DNA from: an uncultured Alphaproteobacteria bacterium
GTDB taxonomy: Bacteria; Pseudomonadota; Alphaproteobacteria; Micavibrionales; Micavibrionaceae
DNA: 64,000 nucleotides
Assembly: GCA_937923625.1 (NCBI GenBank)
Contig: CALDTV010000015.1
Location: 92,450-156,449 of the forward strand
Direction of reading: 5' to 3'
The notes under the pieces: model-generated
Seen by the model: the letters and a program-made list of their open reading frames with translations, nothing else
Told to the model about the DNA's origin: nothing
The model's database searches: none
Translations under genes and position numbers: made by a program
Shown here: one piece after another, positions 1 to 8,922 of the stretch
Numbering within the stretch: position 1 is the first letter of the stretch
How the letters are laid out: each line of letters starts with the position of its first letter

Positions 1-2
1 CC

Positions 3-1016
3 GCCCTTATTACCGGTGTAACAGGCCAAGATGGTGCGGTGCTGGCTGATTTTCTTATTAAAAAAGGATATGTGGTGCATGGCATGCGCGATTATAGCGC
101 TGTACCTGACCAGAGCCGTATCGCGCATTTAGAAGATTTGAAACTACATTATGGGGACATGACAGATGGTGGAAATATTTACCGTTTGCTAGAAACAATT
201 AAGCCAGATGAAATTTATAATCTTGCAGCGATGAGTCATGTTCACGTGAGCTTTGACGTGCCTGAAAGTACCGCAAATATAAACGCGATGGGGCCTTTAC
301 GAATTTTAGAAGCAATGCGGACAATGGGCGTTCAAAATGACATGCGGCTTTATCAGGCATCAAGCTCCGAAATGTTTGGCCGTGCGCCTGCCCCGCAAAA
401 TGAAGACACAAAGTTTGAACCCTGCAGCCCATATGGCACAGCTAAATTATACGCTTATTGGAGTGTTCGTAACTATCGCGATGCTTATGGTCTATATGCA
501 GCAAACGGAATTTTATTTAATCACGAAAGTCCATTGCGTGGCGAAGAGTTCGTCACCCGAAAGATTACCTGTGCCGTGTGTGAAATTGAGGCAGGATTGC
601 GCCAAAAAATAAAATTGGGCAACCTAAATGCTATGAGAGATTGGGGGTATGCACAAGATTATATGGAAGGCGCATGGCAAATTTTACAACAAGATAGGCC
701 TGATGATTATGTGTTAGCCACGGGTAAGTCTTATACTGTACGCGATTTTGTGGAGCGTGCCTTTGCGGTGATTGGGAAGCAAATAATTTGGGATGGCGAA
801 GGCATACAAGAGCAAGGCCGTGATAAAATTACAGGAGATATTTTAGTAGAGATTGATCCCGCTTTATTCAGGCCAACAGAAGTTCATGCGTTAATTGGCG
901 ATGCCTCAAAAGCAAAACGCATTTTAGGCTGGCAACCAAAAATATCTTTTGACGATTTGGTCGCAGATATGATGCAAGCAGATCGTATTATGAAACCGCA
1001 AATCAATGTCGCCTAA
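3..1016 (+). CDS. gmd: GDP-mannose 4,6-dehydratase, 5' end cut by window
   Basis: This enzyme converts GDP-mannose to GDP-4-keto-6-deoxymannose, the first step to GDP-L-fucose and related deoxy sugars for surface polysaccharide. The frame is open from the first bases of the window and encodes the NADP-binding motif TGVTGQDG right at the edge, so only a few N-terminal residues are missing. An internal GTG at 39 is not the true start. The SDR catalytic residues appear as SSSEMFG and YGTAK, and the C-terminal RPTEVHALIGDASKAKRILG block is typical of the family. The gene overlaps the following fcl by 11 bases, so the two are probably co-transcribed and translationally coupled. Confidence 0.95.
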   Translation, partial: ALITGVTGQDGAVLADFLIKKGYVVHGMRDYSAVPDQSRIAHLEDLKLHYGDMTDGGNIYRLLETIKPDEIYNLAAMSHVHVSFDVPESTANINAMGPLRILEAMRTMGVQNDMRLYQASSSEMFGRAPAPQNEDTKFEPCSPYGTAKLYAYWSVRNYRDAYGLYAANGILFNHESPLRGEEFVTRKITCAVCEIEAGLRQKIKLGNLNAMRDWGYAQDYMEGAWQILQQDRPDDYVLATGKSYTVRDFVERAFAVIGKQIIWDGEGIQEQGRDKITGDILVEIDPALFRPTEVHALIGDASKAKRILGWQPKISFDDLVADMMQADRIMKPQINVA

Positions 1017-1959
1017 TTTTTCTTTGAAAAATAAAACTGTTTGGGTTGCGGGTGAAACAGGCATGGTCGGGCGCGCGATGTTAAGACGTTTGGAAAATGA
1101 AGATTGCCGCATTATTTCTGCCCCGCATGCGGCGCTTGACTTAACCAATCAACAACAAACATATGGCTGGATTGAAACCTATAATCCCGATGTGATCGTC
1201 ATGGCAGCGGCAAAAGTGGGGGGAATTGGCGCGAACGCGGCAGCGCCAGCCAGTTTTTTACATGAGAACGTAGCAATGGCGCAAAACGTTATCCACGGGG
1301 CGTATTACGCAAAGGTGCAAAAGCTTATTTACCTAGGGTCTAGTTGTATTTATCCCAAAATGGCAACGCAACCCATAAAAGAAGAAGCACTTTTAACAGG
1401 CGCGTTAGAGCCAACGAATGAAGGATATGCGTTAGCTAAAATAACAGGGTTAAAGCTCTGTCAGTTTTATCGCCAGCAATATGGCTGTGATTTCATATCT
1501 GTTATGCCAACAAATTTATATGGCGCGTATGATCATTTTGATGAAAATAAGTCACACGTTATCCCCGCAATAATGATGAAAATTCATATGGCACAAATAG
1601 CGCAGAAAGATAATGTTGTTTTATGGGGAACAGGAGCGCCCTTGCGTGAATTTTTACATGTCGATGATTTAGCAAAAGCGCTTGTTCATTTATTAAAAAA
1701 CTATTCTGACGGCGCGCCCATTAATATTGGAAGTGGGCAAGAAATTTCGATTGCTGATTTAGCGATGATGTTGAAAGATATTATTGGATATGACGGCATT
1801 ATAGAATTTGATACGTCAAAACCTGACGGAACGCCGCGTAAATTATTGGATTCTTCAAAGATCAATGACTTAGGCTGGAAAGCTCAAACCCTTTTAAAAC
1901 AGGGGCTTGAGAGGAGTTATGATTGGTTTCAGAAAAACGTCATTGCGAAGGAGCGATAG
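1006..1959 (+). CDS. fcl: GDP-L-fucose synthase
   Basis: This bifunctional epimerase/reductase turns the Gmd product into GDP-L-fucose. The 317-residue protein starts inside the end of gmd. It has the Rossmann motif GETGMVGRAM near residue 16, the family block GSSCIYPK, and the catalytic YALAK (YxxxK). The length matches the family. The last codons (reading NVIAKER) and the TAG stop lie inside the left arm of a palindromic repeat at 1938-2035, so the native C-terminus may have been replaced by repeat-encoded residues. The gmd-fcl pair indicates a fucose- or deoxysugar-containing envelope polysaccharide. Confidence 0.94.
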   Translation: MSPNFSLKNKTVWVAGETGMVGRAMLRRLENEDCRIISAPHAALDLTNQQQTYGWIETYNPDVIVMAAAKVGGIGANAAAPASFLHENVAMAQNVIHGAYYAKVQKLIYLGSSCIYPKMATQPIKEEALLTGALEPTNEGYALAKITGLKLCQFYRQQYGCDFISVMPTNLYGAYDHFDENKSHVIPAIMMKIHMAQIAQKDNVVLWGTGAPLREFLHVDDLAKALVHLLKNYSDGAPINIGSGQEISIADLAMMLKDIIGYDGIIEFDTSKPDGTPRKLLDSSKINDLGWKAQTLLKQGLERSYDWFQKNVIAKER

Positions 1960-2035
1960 CGACTGCGGCAATCTAGGGATGCTACCTGTAGGCTCTAGAT
2001 TGCCACGTCAGCCTATCGGCTTCCTTGCAATGACG
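1938..2035. repeat. Palindromic repeat element A (98 bp), overlapping the fcl 3' end
   Basis: The left arm begins CGTCATTGCGAAGGAGCGAT. The right arm, ending ...TTCCTTGCAATGACG, is its near-complete reverse complement over about 40 bases with a few single-base indels, and both arms meet at CTAGATTGCC / GGCAATCTAG. The element sits between convergent fcl and the M3 peptidase gene and contains the fcl stop codon at 1957-1959. Its transcript would fold into a long hairpin on either strand and could act as a bidirectional terminator. The arm sequence resembles the dispersed CGTCATTGCGA-type palindromes known from Rickettsiales and other bacteria; family membership is inferred. Confidence 0.8.
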
Positions 2036-2042
2036 ATAAAAC

Positions 2043-4088
2043 CTAAGCGGCTTTATCGTCCAATAATCCTTCACGGCGTAATAACGCATCGGGGTCAGCA
2101 TCGCGGCCACGGAAATTACGGTAGAGTGTTTCGGGTGGTTCGCTACCGCCTTTAGACAGAATTTCTTGCTTATATTTTTCTGCCGTTTCGGTGTGGTACA
2201 AACCATTTTCTTCAAATAGCTCGAACGTGTCGGCATCGAGAACTTCTGCCCATTTATAGCTGTAATATCCTGCGGCATAACCACCTGCAAAAATATGACT
2301 AAAGCTGGTCGACATGGGGCCCGCCAGACGATCAAACAAACGACTATCCGCTGTGGCGTCGTCTTCAAATTTGGCAACGTCTTTAATACTCGCGGGGTCG
2401 GCAGTGTGCCAACGCATATCCATCAAGCCAAAGCTAGCTTGACGGAGACCGCCCATACCAATCATAAAATTTTTGGCGTTATTCACTTTTTCGATCAATT
2501 CAGCAGGAATTGTCTCCCCTGTTTCATAATGATGCGCGAATAAATCGAGCGTTTCTTTTTTGTACGCCCAATTTTCTTGTACTTGTGAGGGGAGTTCCAC
2601 AAAGTCCCACAGAACACTGGTTCCCGCGTGGGAAGAGTAAGTCACATTCGATAAAAGCGCATGAATCGCGTGACCCATTTCATGGAAAAGTGTTGTGACT
2701 TCGCCAAAGGTTAATAAGGACGGCGTATCTTTGGTTGGTTTGGTGAAATTACAGACAATCGCCACGATTGGCTCTTTTATTTTGCCGCCATGAAGCCCTT
2801 GGTCACGATAACTAGTTTTCCATGCGCCTTGTTTCTTGCCACTGCGCGGGTAAAAATCTGCATAAAGAAGTCCAACAAATTTGTTCTTGTCATGCACTTC
2901 ATAAGCGGTGACGTCTTTATGCCATGTTGGCACGTTGTCTGCGGCTTTAAATTCCAAGCCGAATAGTTTGGTGAAATGGTCAAAAGCACCGTTTAAAACT
3001 TTTTCTAATTGGAAGTAAGGGCGCAAATCTTCGCTGGAGTAATCAAATAATTTTTGTTTTATTTTTTCGGAATAATAACCAACATCCCATGGTTTTAAAT
3101 CACCCTCAAACCCTTGCTCATTTGCGAATTTTTGAAGGTCGGCTAAATCTTTTTCGGCGGAGGGTTTATAAGTTGCTAAAAGCTTTTCTAAGAAACTCAT
3201 GACGGTTTCTGGTGATTTTGCCATACGGCGCTCCAGCACGTAATCAGCATGGTTTTTATAGCCCAATAATTGTGCGCGTTCATGGCGTAAACGAATGATG
3301 GTGAGGATTGTGTCGCAATTATCATAGTCATCTTTATAGGCACGGCTAGAAAAAGCGCGCCAGACATGTTCGCGCAATGCGCGGTTATCAGCATAGGTCA
3401 GGAAAGGGCCAAAGCTTGGATAATCGAGCGTGAACAGCCATTTTCCGTCATATCCTTTTTCTTCCGCCGCACTAAGGGCGCCCGCCTTCGCGGTATCAGG
3501 TAAGCCCGCCAAATCGGCTTCGTTTTCAATCACCAGCTCAAAGGCTTCGGAGGATTTTTTGGCGTTGTTCATGAATGTTGTGCCAAGGGTCGACATTTCT
3601 TGGGAGATTTCACGCAAACGGCTTTTCTTTGTCTCATCCAACAATGCACCGCCGCGGACAAAACCTATATAGGTGTCTTCGAGCAAAGTAGTTTCTTCAA
3701 CGTTTAAGCCAAGCGTATCTTTTTGGTCATAGACGGCTTTGACGCGGGCGAATAAATCGGCATCAAGCGAAACATCGCTGGAGAATTCCGCATTTAGTGG
3801 GCTAATTTCTTCGGCAAGGGCTTCGAGTTTATCTGTCCCTGCGGCAGAGAGTTGATTGTAGAAAATTGAAGCAATAGTGCCAAGGCGTTGCGAGGCAGAT
3901 TCTAAAGCGACGATGACGTTTTCAAAGGAGGGGGCTTCGGTGTTGTTCTTAATGGCATCAACATTGGCGCGGGCTTCTTTGATGGCGGCTTTTACGGCGG
4001 GTAAAAAGTCATCTTCTTTTATTTTATCAAAAGGGGGCGCTTCATAGGGCGCAGGAGAAGTCTGGAGCAAAATATTATCGTTTGTCAT
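2043..4088 (-). CDS. M3 family oligopeptidase (oligopeptidase A / Dcp-like)
   Basis: This is a zinc metallopeptidase of the thimet oligopeptidase family that degrades short cytosolic peptides. The signature HEMGH lies at about residues 469-473 of 681, and the third zinc ligand is the Glu in the WDFVELPSQ block about 25 residues later. The C-terminal half (GGYAAGYYSYKWAEVLDAD) is characteristic of M3 enzymes. The frame is open further upstream to 4232, but that extension would run into mnmC and looks non-native. I chose the ATG at 4088 (MTNDN); the ATG at 4103 is also possible. OpdA and Dcp cannot be separated without alignment. No signal peptide is seen. Confidence 0.9.
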   Translation of the reverse strand: MTNDNILLQTSPAPYEAPPFDKIKEDDFLPAVKAAIKEARANVDAIKNNTEAPSFENVIVALESASQRLGTIASIFYNQLSAAGTDKLEALAEEISPLNAEFSSDVSLDADLFARVKAVYDQKDTLGLNVEETTLLEDTYIGFVRGGALLDETKKSRLREISQEMSTLGTTFMNNAKKSSEAFELVIENEADLAGLPDTAKAGALSAAEEKGYDGKWLFTLDYPSFGPFLTYADNRALREHVWRAFSSRAYKDDYDNCDTILTIIRLRHERAQLLGYKNHADYVLERRMAKSPETVMSFLEKLLATYKPSAEKDLADLQKFANEQGFEGDLKPWDVGYYSEKIKQKLFDYSSEDLRPYFQLEKVLNGAFDHFTKLFGLEFKAADNVPTWHKDVTAYEVHDKNKFVGLLYADFYPRSGKKQGAWKTSYRDQGLHGGKIKEPIVAIVCNFTKPTKDTPSLLTFGEVTTLFHEMGHAIHALLSNVTYSSHAGTSVLWDFVELPSQVQENWAYKKETLDLFAHHYETGETIPAELIEKVNNAKNFMIGMGGLRQASFGLMDMRWHTADPASIKDVAKFEDDATADSRLFDRLAGPMSTSFSHIFAGGYAAGYYSYKWAEVLDADTFELFEENGLYHTETAEKYKQEILSKGGSEPPETLYRNFRGRDADPDALLRREGLLDDKAA

Positions 4089-4124
4089 TTTTGAATCAAT
4101 CATCACTTTATTGTTAAAGGTGAA

Positions 4125-6011
4125 TTGATTATAACGATTTTTATGAAAGGTGCACCCCGTTCCACGCAATTTGATGATATTTATTTTTCGGCTGAAAATG
4201 GGCTGGAGGAGACAGCGCATGTGTTCTTGCACGGGAATGACTTACCAGCAGCTTGGCAGGGGCGCGGACAGGGTGAGGGGCAGGAGCAAGACCAATTCAC
4301 CATTTGTGAGACGGGATTTGGCACAGGGTTAAATTTTTTGAGTGTTTGGAAGCTTTTTGAAGAAACAGCCGAGGAAACCCAAACGCTTGATTTTATCTCC
4401 GTTGAGAAATATCCGTTGAAGGCGGAAGAAATTAAAAATTCTTTGGCGCCATGGGCGGAATATTTTGGTCTGCGGATTGATATTTTATTAGAAAAATATC
4501 CACTGCGCATTGCAGGCTTTCACCGTGTTAAAATAAATCAACAAATAACGCTGACATTATTGATTGGGGATGTTGCTGAAGAATTACCGCGTTTGGAGGC
4601 ATCGGTTGATTGTTGGTTTTTGGATGGTTTTACGCCCGCCAAAAATCCAGACATGTGGAATACGGAAGTCTTCGCGCAGATGGCGCGACTGTCGAAAGAA
4701 GGGGCTAGCTATGCCACCTATACGGCAGCAGGAGATGTTCGACGTGGGTTAGCGGCGGCAGGTTTTTCCGTTGAGAAACAAAAAGGATTTGGCCATAAAC
4801 GCGACATGATCGCGGGGTGTTTTAAAGCTCCTTGTCATTCCGTCTCTAGCGAAGCGAAACGAAGGAGTCTTGTTTCGTCTCAAGTAAGATCCCTCGGCTA
4901 CGCTCGGGATGACAAGGTGGAAAACTCTCGGGCTAACAGAAAGAAAATCGCCATTATCGGCGGTGGCCTCGCGGGGACGGCTTGTGCTTATACGTTGAAA
5001 CAATATGGCTTTGAGCCTGTTATTTATGAAGCCTCTGATCAGTTAGGCCATGGGGCTTCGGGGAATTCGGTGGGGCTTTATAATCCACGTTTTTCAAAAT
5101 TAAGGGATGATTTATCAAACTTTTTTGCCCCCGCTTATGCGCAATTTGTCACAACTGCGAAAGAGGCGGGCGGCGCAGTTGATTATACGCCTTGCGGTGC
5201 GCTTCATTTGATGAATACACCAGAAAAGACGGAGCGTTTTATGTCGATGGTGAATCACTGGCAATGGCATGAGGATCATTTGCGGGTTGTTGACACAAAA
5301 GAAGCGAGTGATATTGCAGGGATACCAATTGAATATGAGGCACTTTATTTGCCTGATTCTGGGTATCTGTCACCAAAAAAACTCTGTGAATTTTATGCGC
5401 AAGATGTGGAGGTGCACTTTAACCGACATATAAAAAATGTGAATGAGATAGACGCCGATGCGGTGATTTTGGCGTGCGGGGCGGCGGTGAAAAATTTTGA
5501 TAGCTTAACGTGGTTACCGATTGAGTCCGTACGCGGACAAATTTCGGCGTTACAAGAAACCGCGCATAGCCGTGATTTAAAATGCGATATTCATTATGGT
5601 GGGTACGTGACACCTTCGCGCGAGGGCGTGCATATGACGGGATCAACATTTGAAAAATGGATTGATCATTTGGATGTTTTAGAAAAAGATCATGGGCGTA
5701 ACATCAATACGCTGCAAAAAAATATTACGTTTTTAAAAAATGAGGATTTTAAGGCCGTATCAGGTCGTGCAGGAATGCGCGCCGCAACCAATGATCGCTT
5801 TCCTGTGGTTGGTGTTGTCCCTAATAGCTCTAATACTTATGTTTCGACAGCTTTCGGGTCGCACGGCTTGGTGGGGAGCATTGCGGGAGCGCAGTATTTA
5901 GCGGATTTATTGCGCGGGCACGCATCTTGTATGCCGAGCAAAACCGCCTATGCGCTATCACCGCAGCGTTTTATTGACCGTGCCGCTAAAAAAGGCCATG
6001 CTTTGGTTTAG
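4125..6011 (+). CDS. mnmC: Bifunctional tRNA wobble-uridine modification enzyme MnmC, with in-frame repeat
   Basis: MnmC completes mnm5(s2)U34 in tRNA. The C-terminal FAD oxidase removes the carboxymethyl group and the N-terminal methyltransferase then methylates the amine. The N-domain shows FDDIYFS, the SAM-binding ETGFGTGLNFL and the DCWFLDGFTPAKNPDMW block. The C-domain begins with the dinucleotide motif IIGGGLAGTACAY. The linker (about residues 236-264) is encoded by a palindromic repeat at 4830-4917 that keeps the frame open. The start is either TTG 4125, with AAAGG just upstream, or ATG 4143; the longer form fits the family N-terminus better. It diverges from the M3 peptidase gene with only about 36 bases between starts. 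Confidence 0.93.
   Translation: MIITIFMKGAPRSTQFDDIYFSAENGLEETAHVFLHGNDLPAAWQGRGQGEGQEQDQFTICETGFGTGLNFLSVWKLFEETAEETQTLDFISVEKYPLKAEEIKNSLAPWAEYFGLRIDILLEKYPLRIAGFHRVKINQQITLTLLIGDVAEELPRLEASVDCWFLDGFTPAKNPDMWNTEVFAQMARLSKEGASYATYTAAGDVRRGLAAAGFSVEKQKGFGHKRDMIAGCFKAPCHSVSSEAKRRSLVSSQVRSLGYARDDKVENSRANRKKIAIIGGGLAGTACAYTLKQYGFEPVIYEASDQLGHGASGNSVGLYNPRFSKLRDDLSNFFAPAYAQFVTTAKEAGGAVDYTPCGALHLMNTPEKTERFMSMVNHWQWHEDHLRVVDTKEASDIAGIPIEYEALYLPDSGYLSPKKLCEFYAQDVEVHFNRHIKNVNEIDADAVILACGAAVKNFDSLTWLPIESVRGQISALQETAHSRDLKCDIHYGGYVTPSREGVHMTGSTFEKWIDHLDVLEKDHGRNINTLQKNITFLKNEDFKAVSGRAGMRAATNDRFPVVGVVPNSSNTYVSTAFGSHGLVGSIAGAQYLADLLRGHASCMPSKTAYALSPQRFIDRAAKKGHALV
4830..4917. repeat. Palindromic repeat element B (88 bp) inside mnmC
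   Basis: The ends CCTTGTCATTCC (4830-4841) and GGGATGACAAGG (4906-4917) are inverted copies with one mismatch. The interior carries AGCGAAGCGAAACGAAGGAG on one side and CCCTCGGCTACGCTCGGGAT on the other, which gives an imperfect palindrome. The element translates without stops in the mnmC frame as a Ser/Arg/Lys-rich linker between two folded domains. It shares the TGTCATT outer arm with element A but differs internally, so it is either another subfamily or a diverged copy. Confidence 0.75.
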
Positions 6012-6075
6012 GGGTATAATATCCTATGTTTCTACATCATTAATTATTGAGTGTCGCTGTAAGCGGATATTTATT

Positions 6076-7122
6076 ATGAGTTTGTCTTCTCTTTTTGTTT
6101 TGGGTTTTGTGGGCTTTTTGGTGTCACTTGCTTTTTTTAAAGTAGGGATAAAATTGGCGCATAAAATTGGGCTGGTTGATACACCTGACCAAAATGGAGG
6201 GCGTAAAAATCATGAAAATATTATTCCGCTAATTGGTGGGCTGGTGATTATTCCTGTGTTCATTTCGCTTTGTTACATCGCAAAAGTGCCAGACAGCCTA
6301 TTAATTGCGCCACTTTTCGGCGGGGTTATCTTGTGGCTCATTATTGGGGCGCTTGATGATAAATTTGAAATTTTGCCTTGGGCGCGGTTCGTTGTCCAAA
6401 TATGGGTGTCCTGTTTCGTGGCAATTTTCTGCCAAGCAGAGTTAACAAATTTGGGCAATCTTTTTGGTTTCGGTGATGTGCATTTGGGTTGGTTTGGTGT
6501 TGCCTTTACCGCAACGTGCCTTGTTTTATTAATGAATGCGATCAATATGCTGGACGGTGTTGATGGGCTGGCGGGCGGCTTTATTGCTATTGCGTTGGGC
6601 TGGTTTATTTTTGCCGCATGGCAAGCCGGTGCCTCGGCGTTATTCTCCCCTTTGTTCTTACTGCTCATGCCTATACTGGCATTTTTATGTTTTAACGCAC
6701 GTCATCCTTGGCGCAAAAAAGCATCGCTTTTTATGGGGGATGCGGGATCCATGTCGCTTGCTCTTATCCTCGGTTGGTTTGCGATTACGTTGGCGCAAAC
6801 ACAAATGCCGCAACAAATTTTTTCTCCTGTTGTCATTATCTGGATTATGACGGTGCCTATTGTTGATACTTTCGCCGTTTTCTTCACCCGTATGAGGCAA
6901 GGGCGCAGTGCGTTTGATGCAGATCGACTGCATTTGCATTACATCATGATTGATTCAGGCATTAGCCCTGCCAAAACAACTTTTTTGATCTGGTGTCTTG
7001 CCATTGTGACAGGCGCGATAGGCTATATTAGCAACCAGATGGGTGTGCCAGATTATGTACTACTTTATAGCTGGTCAGCAATTTGGCTTGGTTATGCTTT
7101 TTATCGTATTAAGCACGCCTAA
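6076..7122 (+). CDS. Polyprenyl-phosphate N-acetylhexosamine-1-phosphate transferase (WecA/TagO-like)
   Basis: This integral membrane enzyme of glycosyltransferase family 4 moves a sugar-1-phosphate, usually GlcNAc, from UDP to undecaprenyl phosphate and so starts O-antigen or other envelope glycans. The ATG at 6076 was preferred over the open frame from 5950, because the upstream part overlaps mnmC and lacks family similarity. About ten hydrophobic segments are visible. The signature motifs are a DD pair (ALDDKFE), NAINMLDGVDGLAGG, FMGDAGSM, and DADRLHLHY in place of the HIHH block. Along with gmd-fcl it points to a surface polysaccharide pathway. The exact donor sugar cannot be read from sequence. 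Confidence 0.88.
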   Translation: MSLSSLFVLGFVGFLVSLAFFKVGIKLAHKIGLVDTPDQNGGRKNHENIIPLIGGLVIIPVFISLCYIAKVPDSLLIAPLFGGVILWLIIGALDDKFEILPWARFVVQIWVSCFVAIFCQAELTNLGNLFGFGDVHLGWFGVAFTATCLVLLMNAINMLDGVDGLAGGFIAIALGWFIFAAWQAGASALFSPLFLLLMPILAFLCFNARHPWRKKASLFMGDAGSMSLALILGWFAITLAQTQMPQQIFSPVVIIWIMTVPIVDTFAVFFTRMRQGRSAFDADRLHLHYIMIDSGISPAKTTFLIWCLAIVTGAIGYISNQMGVPDYVLLYSWSAIWLGYAFYRIKHA

Positions 7123-7174
7123 TAAAATTTAACCATAATTTTGGCAAGGCAGAGCAAAGCATTGCGATGCGGGG

Positions 7175-8443
7175 CTAAATTTTTGTAAATCTATCCATCA
7201 CCGCTGTTGCGACAAGGTCGCCTGTGACGTTCAACGTTGTGCGGCACATATCCAAAATACGATCAATGCCCAGAATAATACCAATCCCTTCGGGGGGGAC
7301 ACCAATACCAGACAAAATTGTTGCTAATACAATAATACCAACACCTGGGGTCGCGGGCGTTCCGATGGACGCACCGACAGTTGTAATCATCAGCAAAAAT
7401 ATTTCCCCTGTGCTGAGGTCTACGCCAAAAAGTGAGCACAAAAAGAGGGCGGCGACAGCTTGATACAATGCTGTGCCATCCATATTAATTGTGGTACCAA
7501 GGGGAATAACAAAGCGGGAGACGCGCTCATCAATCTTCATGTTTACTTCTGCGGCGCGCAGGGAGAAAGGCATAGTCGCAGCCGAGCTAGAGGTTGAAAA
7601 GGCAAATATTTGCGCGTTTCGGATGGAGCGTAAAAACTGTAAAGGCGAACGTTTTGCAACAACAGCAATAATCACAAGATAGACCAAAAACATAGAAAAT
7701 AGCCCAAGCAAGACAGCCAAGGCATAAGCACCAACACCCGTTACAGCATCCGCACCCATTTGGATGGTGACATTACAAATAAGCCCAAAGACCGCATAGG
7801 GTGCTAACTTCATTGTCCATTCAATAACTTTCATGGTGGCAGCTTGCGCGAACATGCATAATTCTTCGAAGGGTTTGCCTGTTTCTTTTGGGATGCTAAG
7901 CATGATGATGCCTGCCAAAATAGAGAAGATCACAATTTGCAACATATTTTTATCAAGGCTTGCTTCGGTCAAGCTCACAGGCATCATATTTTCAATGCGT
8001 TGTGGAATGCTCAGTTCGTCAAAAATTTGAAAGGGGGTGTCGCTGGCCGCCATCATATTTTCAACAAAGGCGGTATTCATATATTGCGCGGGCTGAATGA
8101 TTTGAACGATAAAAACACCAATGGAAATAGAAATAAAACTAGTGATTAAAAAATAAGGCACAATCTTAGCGCCCATTGATTTTAAAAAGCTGAGCGATCC
8201 GCTATCAATAATACCTAAAACAATCGAGCTGATCACAAGCGGTACAACCACCATTTTTAAAAGCCCTAAAAAGATAATACCCGGAAGCGCAAGCCATTCC
8301 CCCCACGTGCCAGCTGTCATGCTGTCGACCAATGCCATTCCTGTCGGAGAGAGGGCATATCCAATTGTTATGCCAAGTGCCATACCGATTAAAATACGTA
8401 TCCAAAGGGTTTTATCTGTCTGTGGAATCGGGTGGTTTGTCAT
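7175..8443 (-). CDS. Dicarboxylate/amino acid:cation symporter (GltP/DctA family)
   Basis: This inner-membrane secondary transporter couples uptake of glutamate, aspartate or C4-dicarboxylates to Na+ or H+. The 422-residue protein has the expected eight or so membrane segments and two re-entrant loops. The serine-rich hairpin appears as STSSSAATMPFSL. The substrate- and cation-binding block is NMDGTALYQAVAALF, and the C-terminal binding helix is DRILDMCRTTLNVTGD. The length is normal for the family. The substrate is not resolvable by eye. The gene stands alone on the minus strand, convergent with the sugar-phosphate transferase. Confidence 0.9.
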   Translation of the reverse strand: MTNHPIPQTDKTLWIRILIGMALGITIGYALSPTGMALVDSMTAGTWGEWLALPGIIFLGLLKMVVVPLVISSIVLGIIDSGSLSFLKSMGAKIVPYFLITSFISISIGVFIVQIIQPAQYMNTAFVENMMAASDTPFQIFDELSIPQRIENMMPVSLTEASLDKNMLQIVIFSILAGIIMLSIPKETGKPFEELCMFAQAATMKVIEWTMKLAPYAVFGLICNVTIQMGADAVTGVGAYALAVLLGLFSMFLVYLVIIAVVAKRSPLQFLRSIRNAQIFAFSTSSSAATMPFSLRAAEVNMKIDERVSRFVIPLGTTINMDGTALYQAVAALFLCSLFGVDLSTGEIFLLMITTVGASIGTPATPGVGIIVLATILSGIGVPPEGIGIILGIDRILDMCRTTLNVTGDLVATAVMDRFTKI

Positions 8444-8583
8444 TTTTTTTCTCTTTTTTATTGTTTAATATCAATATTTTGTAGGGTTTTTGTAACTTTT
8501 TTAGACTTTTTGCGAAGGGTTTCTTATGCTCAAGCGTATAAAGAGTATAAATTAATAAACTCAAACAACAAAGGATACTTAAA

Positions 8584-8892
8584 ATGAAAAAACTTCTTAT
8601 GCTCGCAGCGGCGATACTTGTCTTTCAAGCTACACCTGTTTTGGCGGATAACCACGGTGATCACGGTGGCAAAAAAGGTAAGATGTTTGAAAAGCATGAC
8701 ACAAATGGTGACGGCATGGTTTCTGAAGCTGAGTTTTTAGAACATGCAAAAAAGAAATTTGCAGAAAAAGATACAAATGGTGATGGTTCGATTTCAAAAG
8801 AAGAAGCCAAAGCAGCCAAGAAAGGTAAGCGCAGCAAAATGAAAGAAAATATGAAAGAGCGCATGCAAGAAAAAAGAAATTCTGCTGAATAA
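8584..8892 (+). CDS. Small secreted EF-hand protein
   Basis: This 102-residue protein has a clear Sec signal peptide ending near ALA or VLA-D (residues 1-22). Two canonical calcium loops follow, DTNGDGMVSEAEF and DTNGDGSISKEEA, and the tail is very basic and Met/Lys-rich. It is preceded by AAGGA at good spacing. It probably binds Ca2+ or another divalent cation in the periplasm. The next gene, a sigma factor, begins 30 bases later on the same strand, so the EF-hand protein is likely the first gene of that unit, perhaps as a signal input or as the regulated product. Confidence 0.85.
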   Translation: MKKLLMLAAAILVFQATPVLADNHGDHGGKKGKMFEKHDTNGDGMVSEAEFLEHAKKKFAEKDTNGDGSISKEEAKAAKKGKRSKMKENMKERMQEKRNSAE

Positions 8893-8922
8893 GAATATCC
8901 ATCGGAAAATTTTGTAAAAAAA

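Noticed and set aside
337..612. Second frame within gmd, possibly a frameshifted part
   Set aside because: gmd reads continuously with all motifs in its own frame, so this is a shadow frame.
1907..2155. Open frame across palindromic element A and the end of the peptidase gene
   Set aside because: It is a by-product of the repeat and the antisense of the M3 peptidase; no ribosome site or domain is seen.
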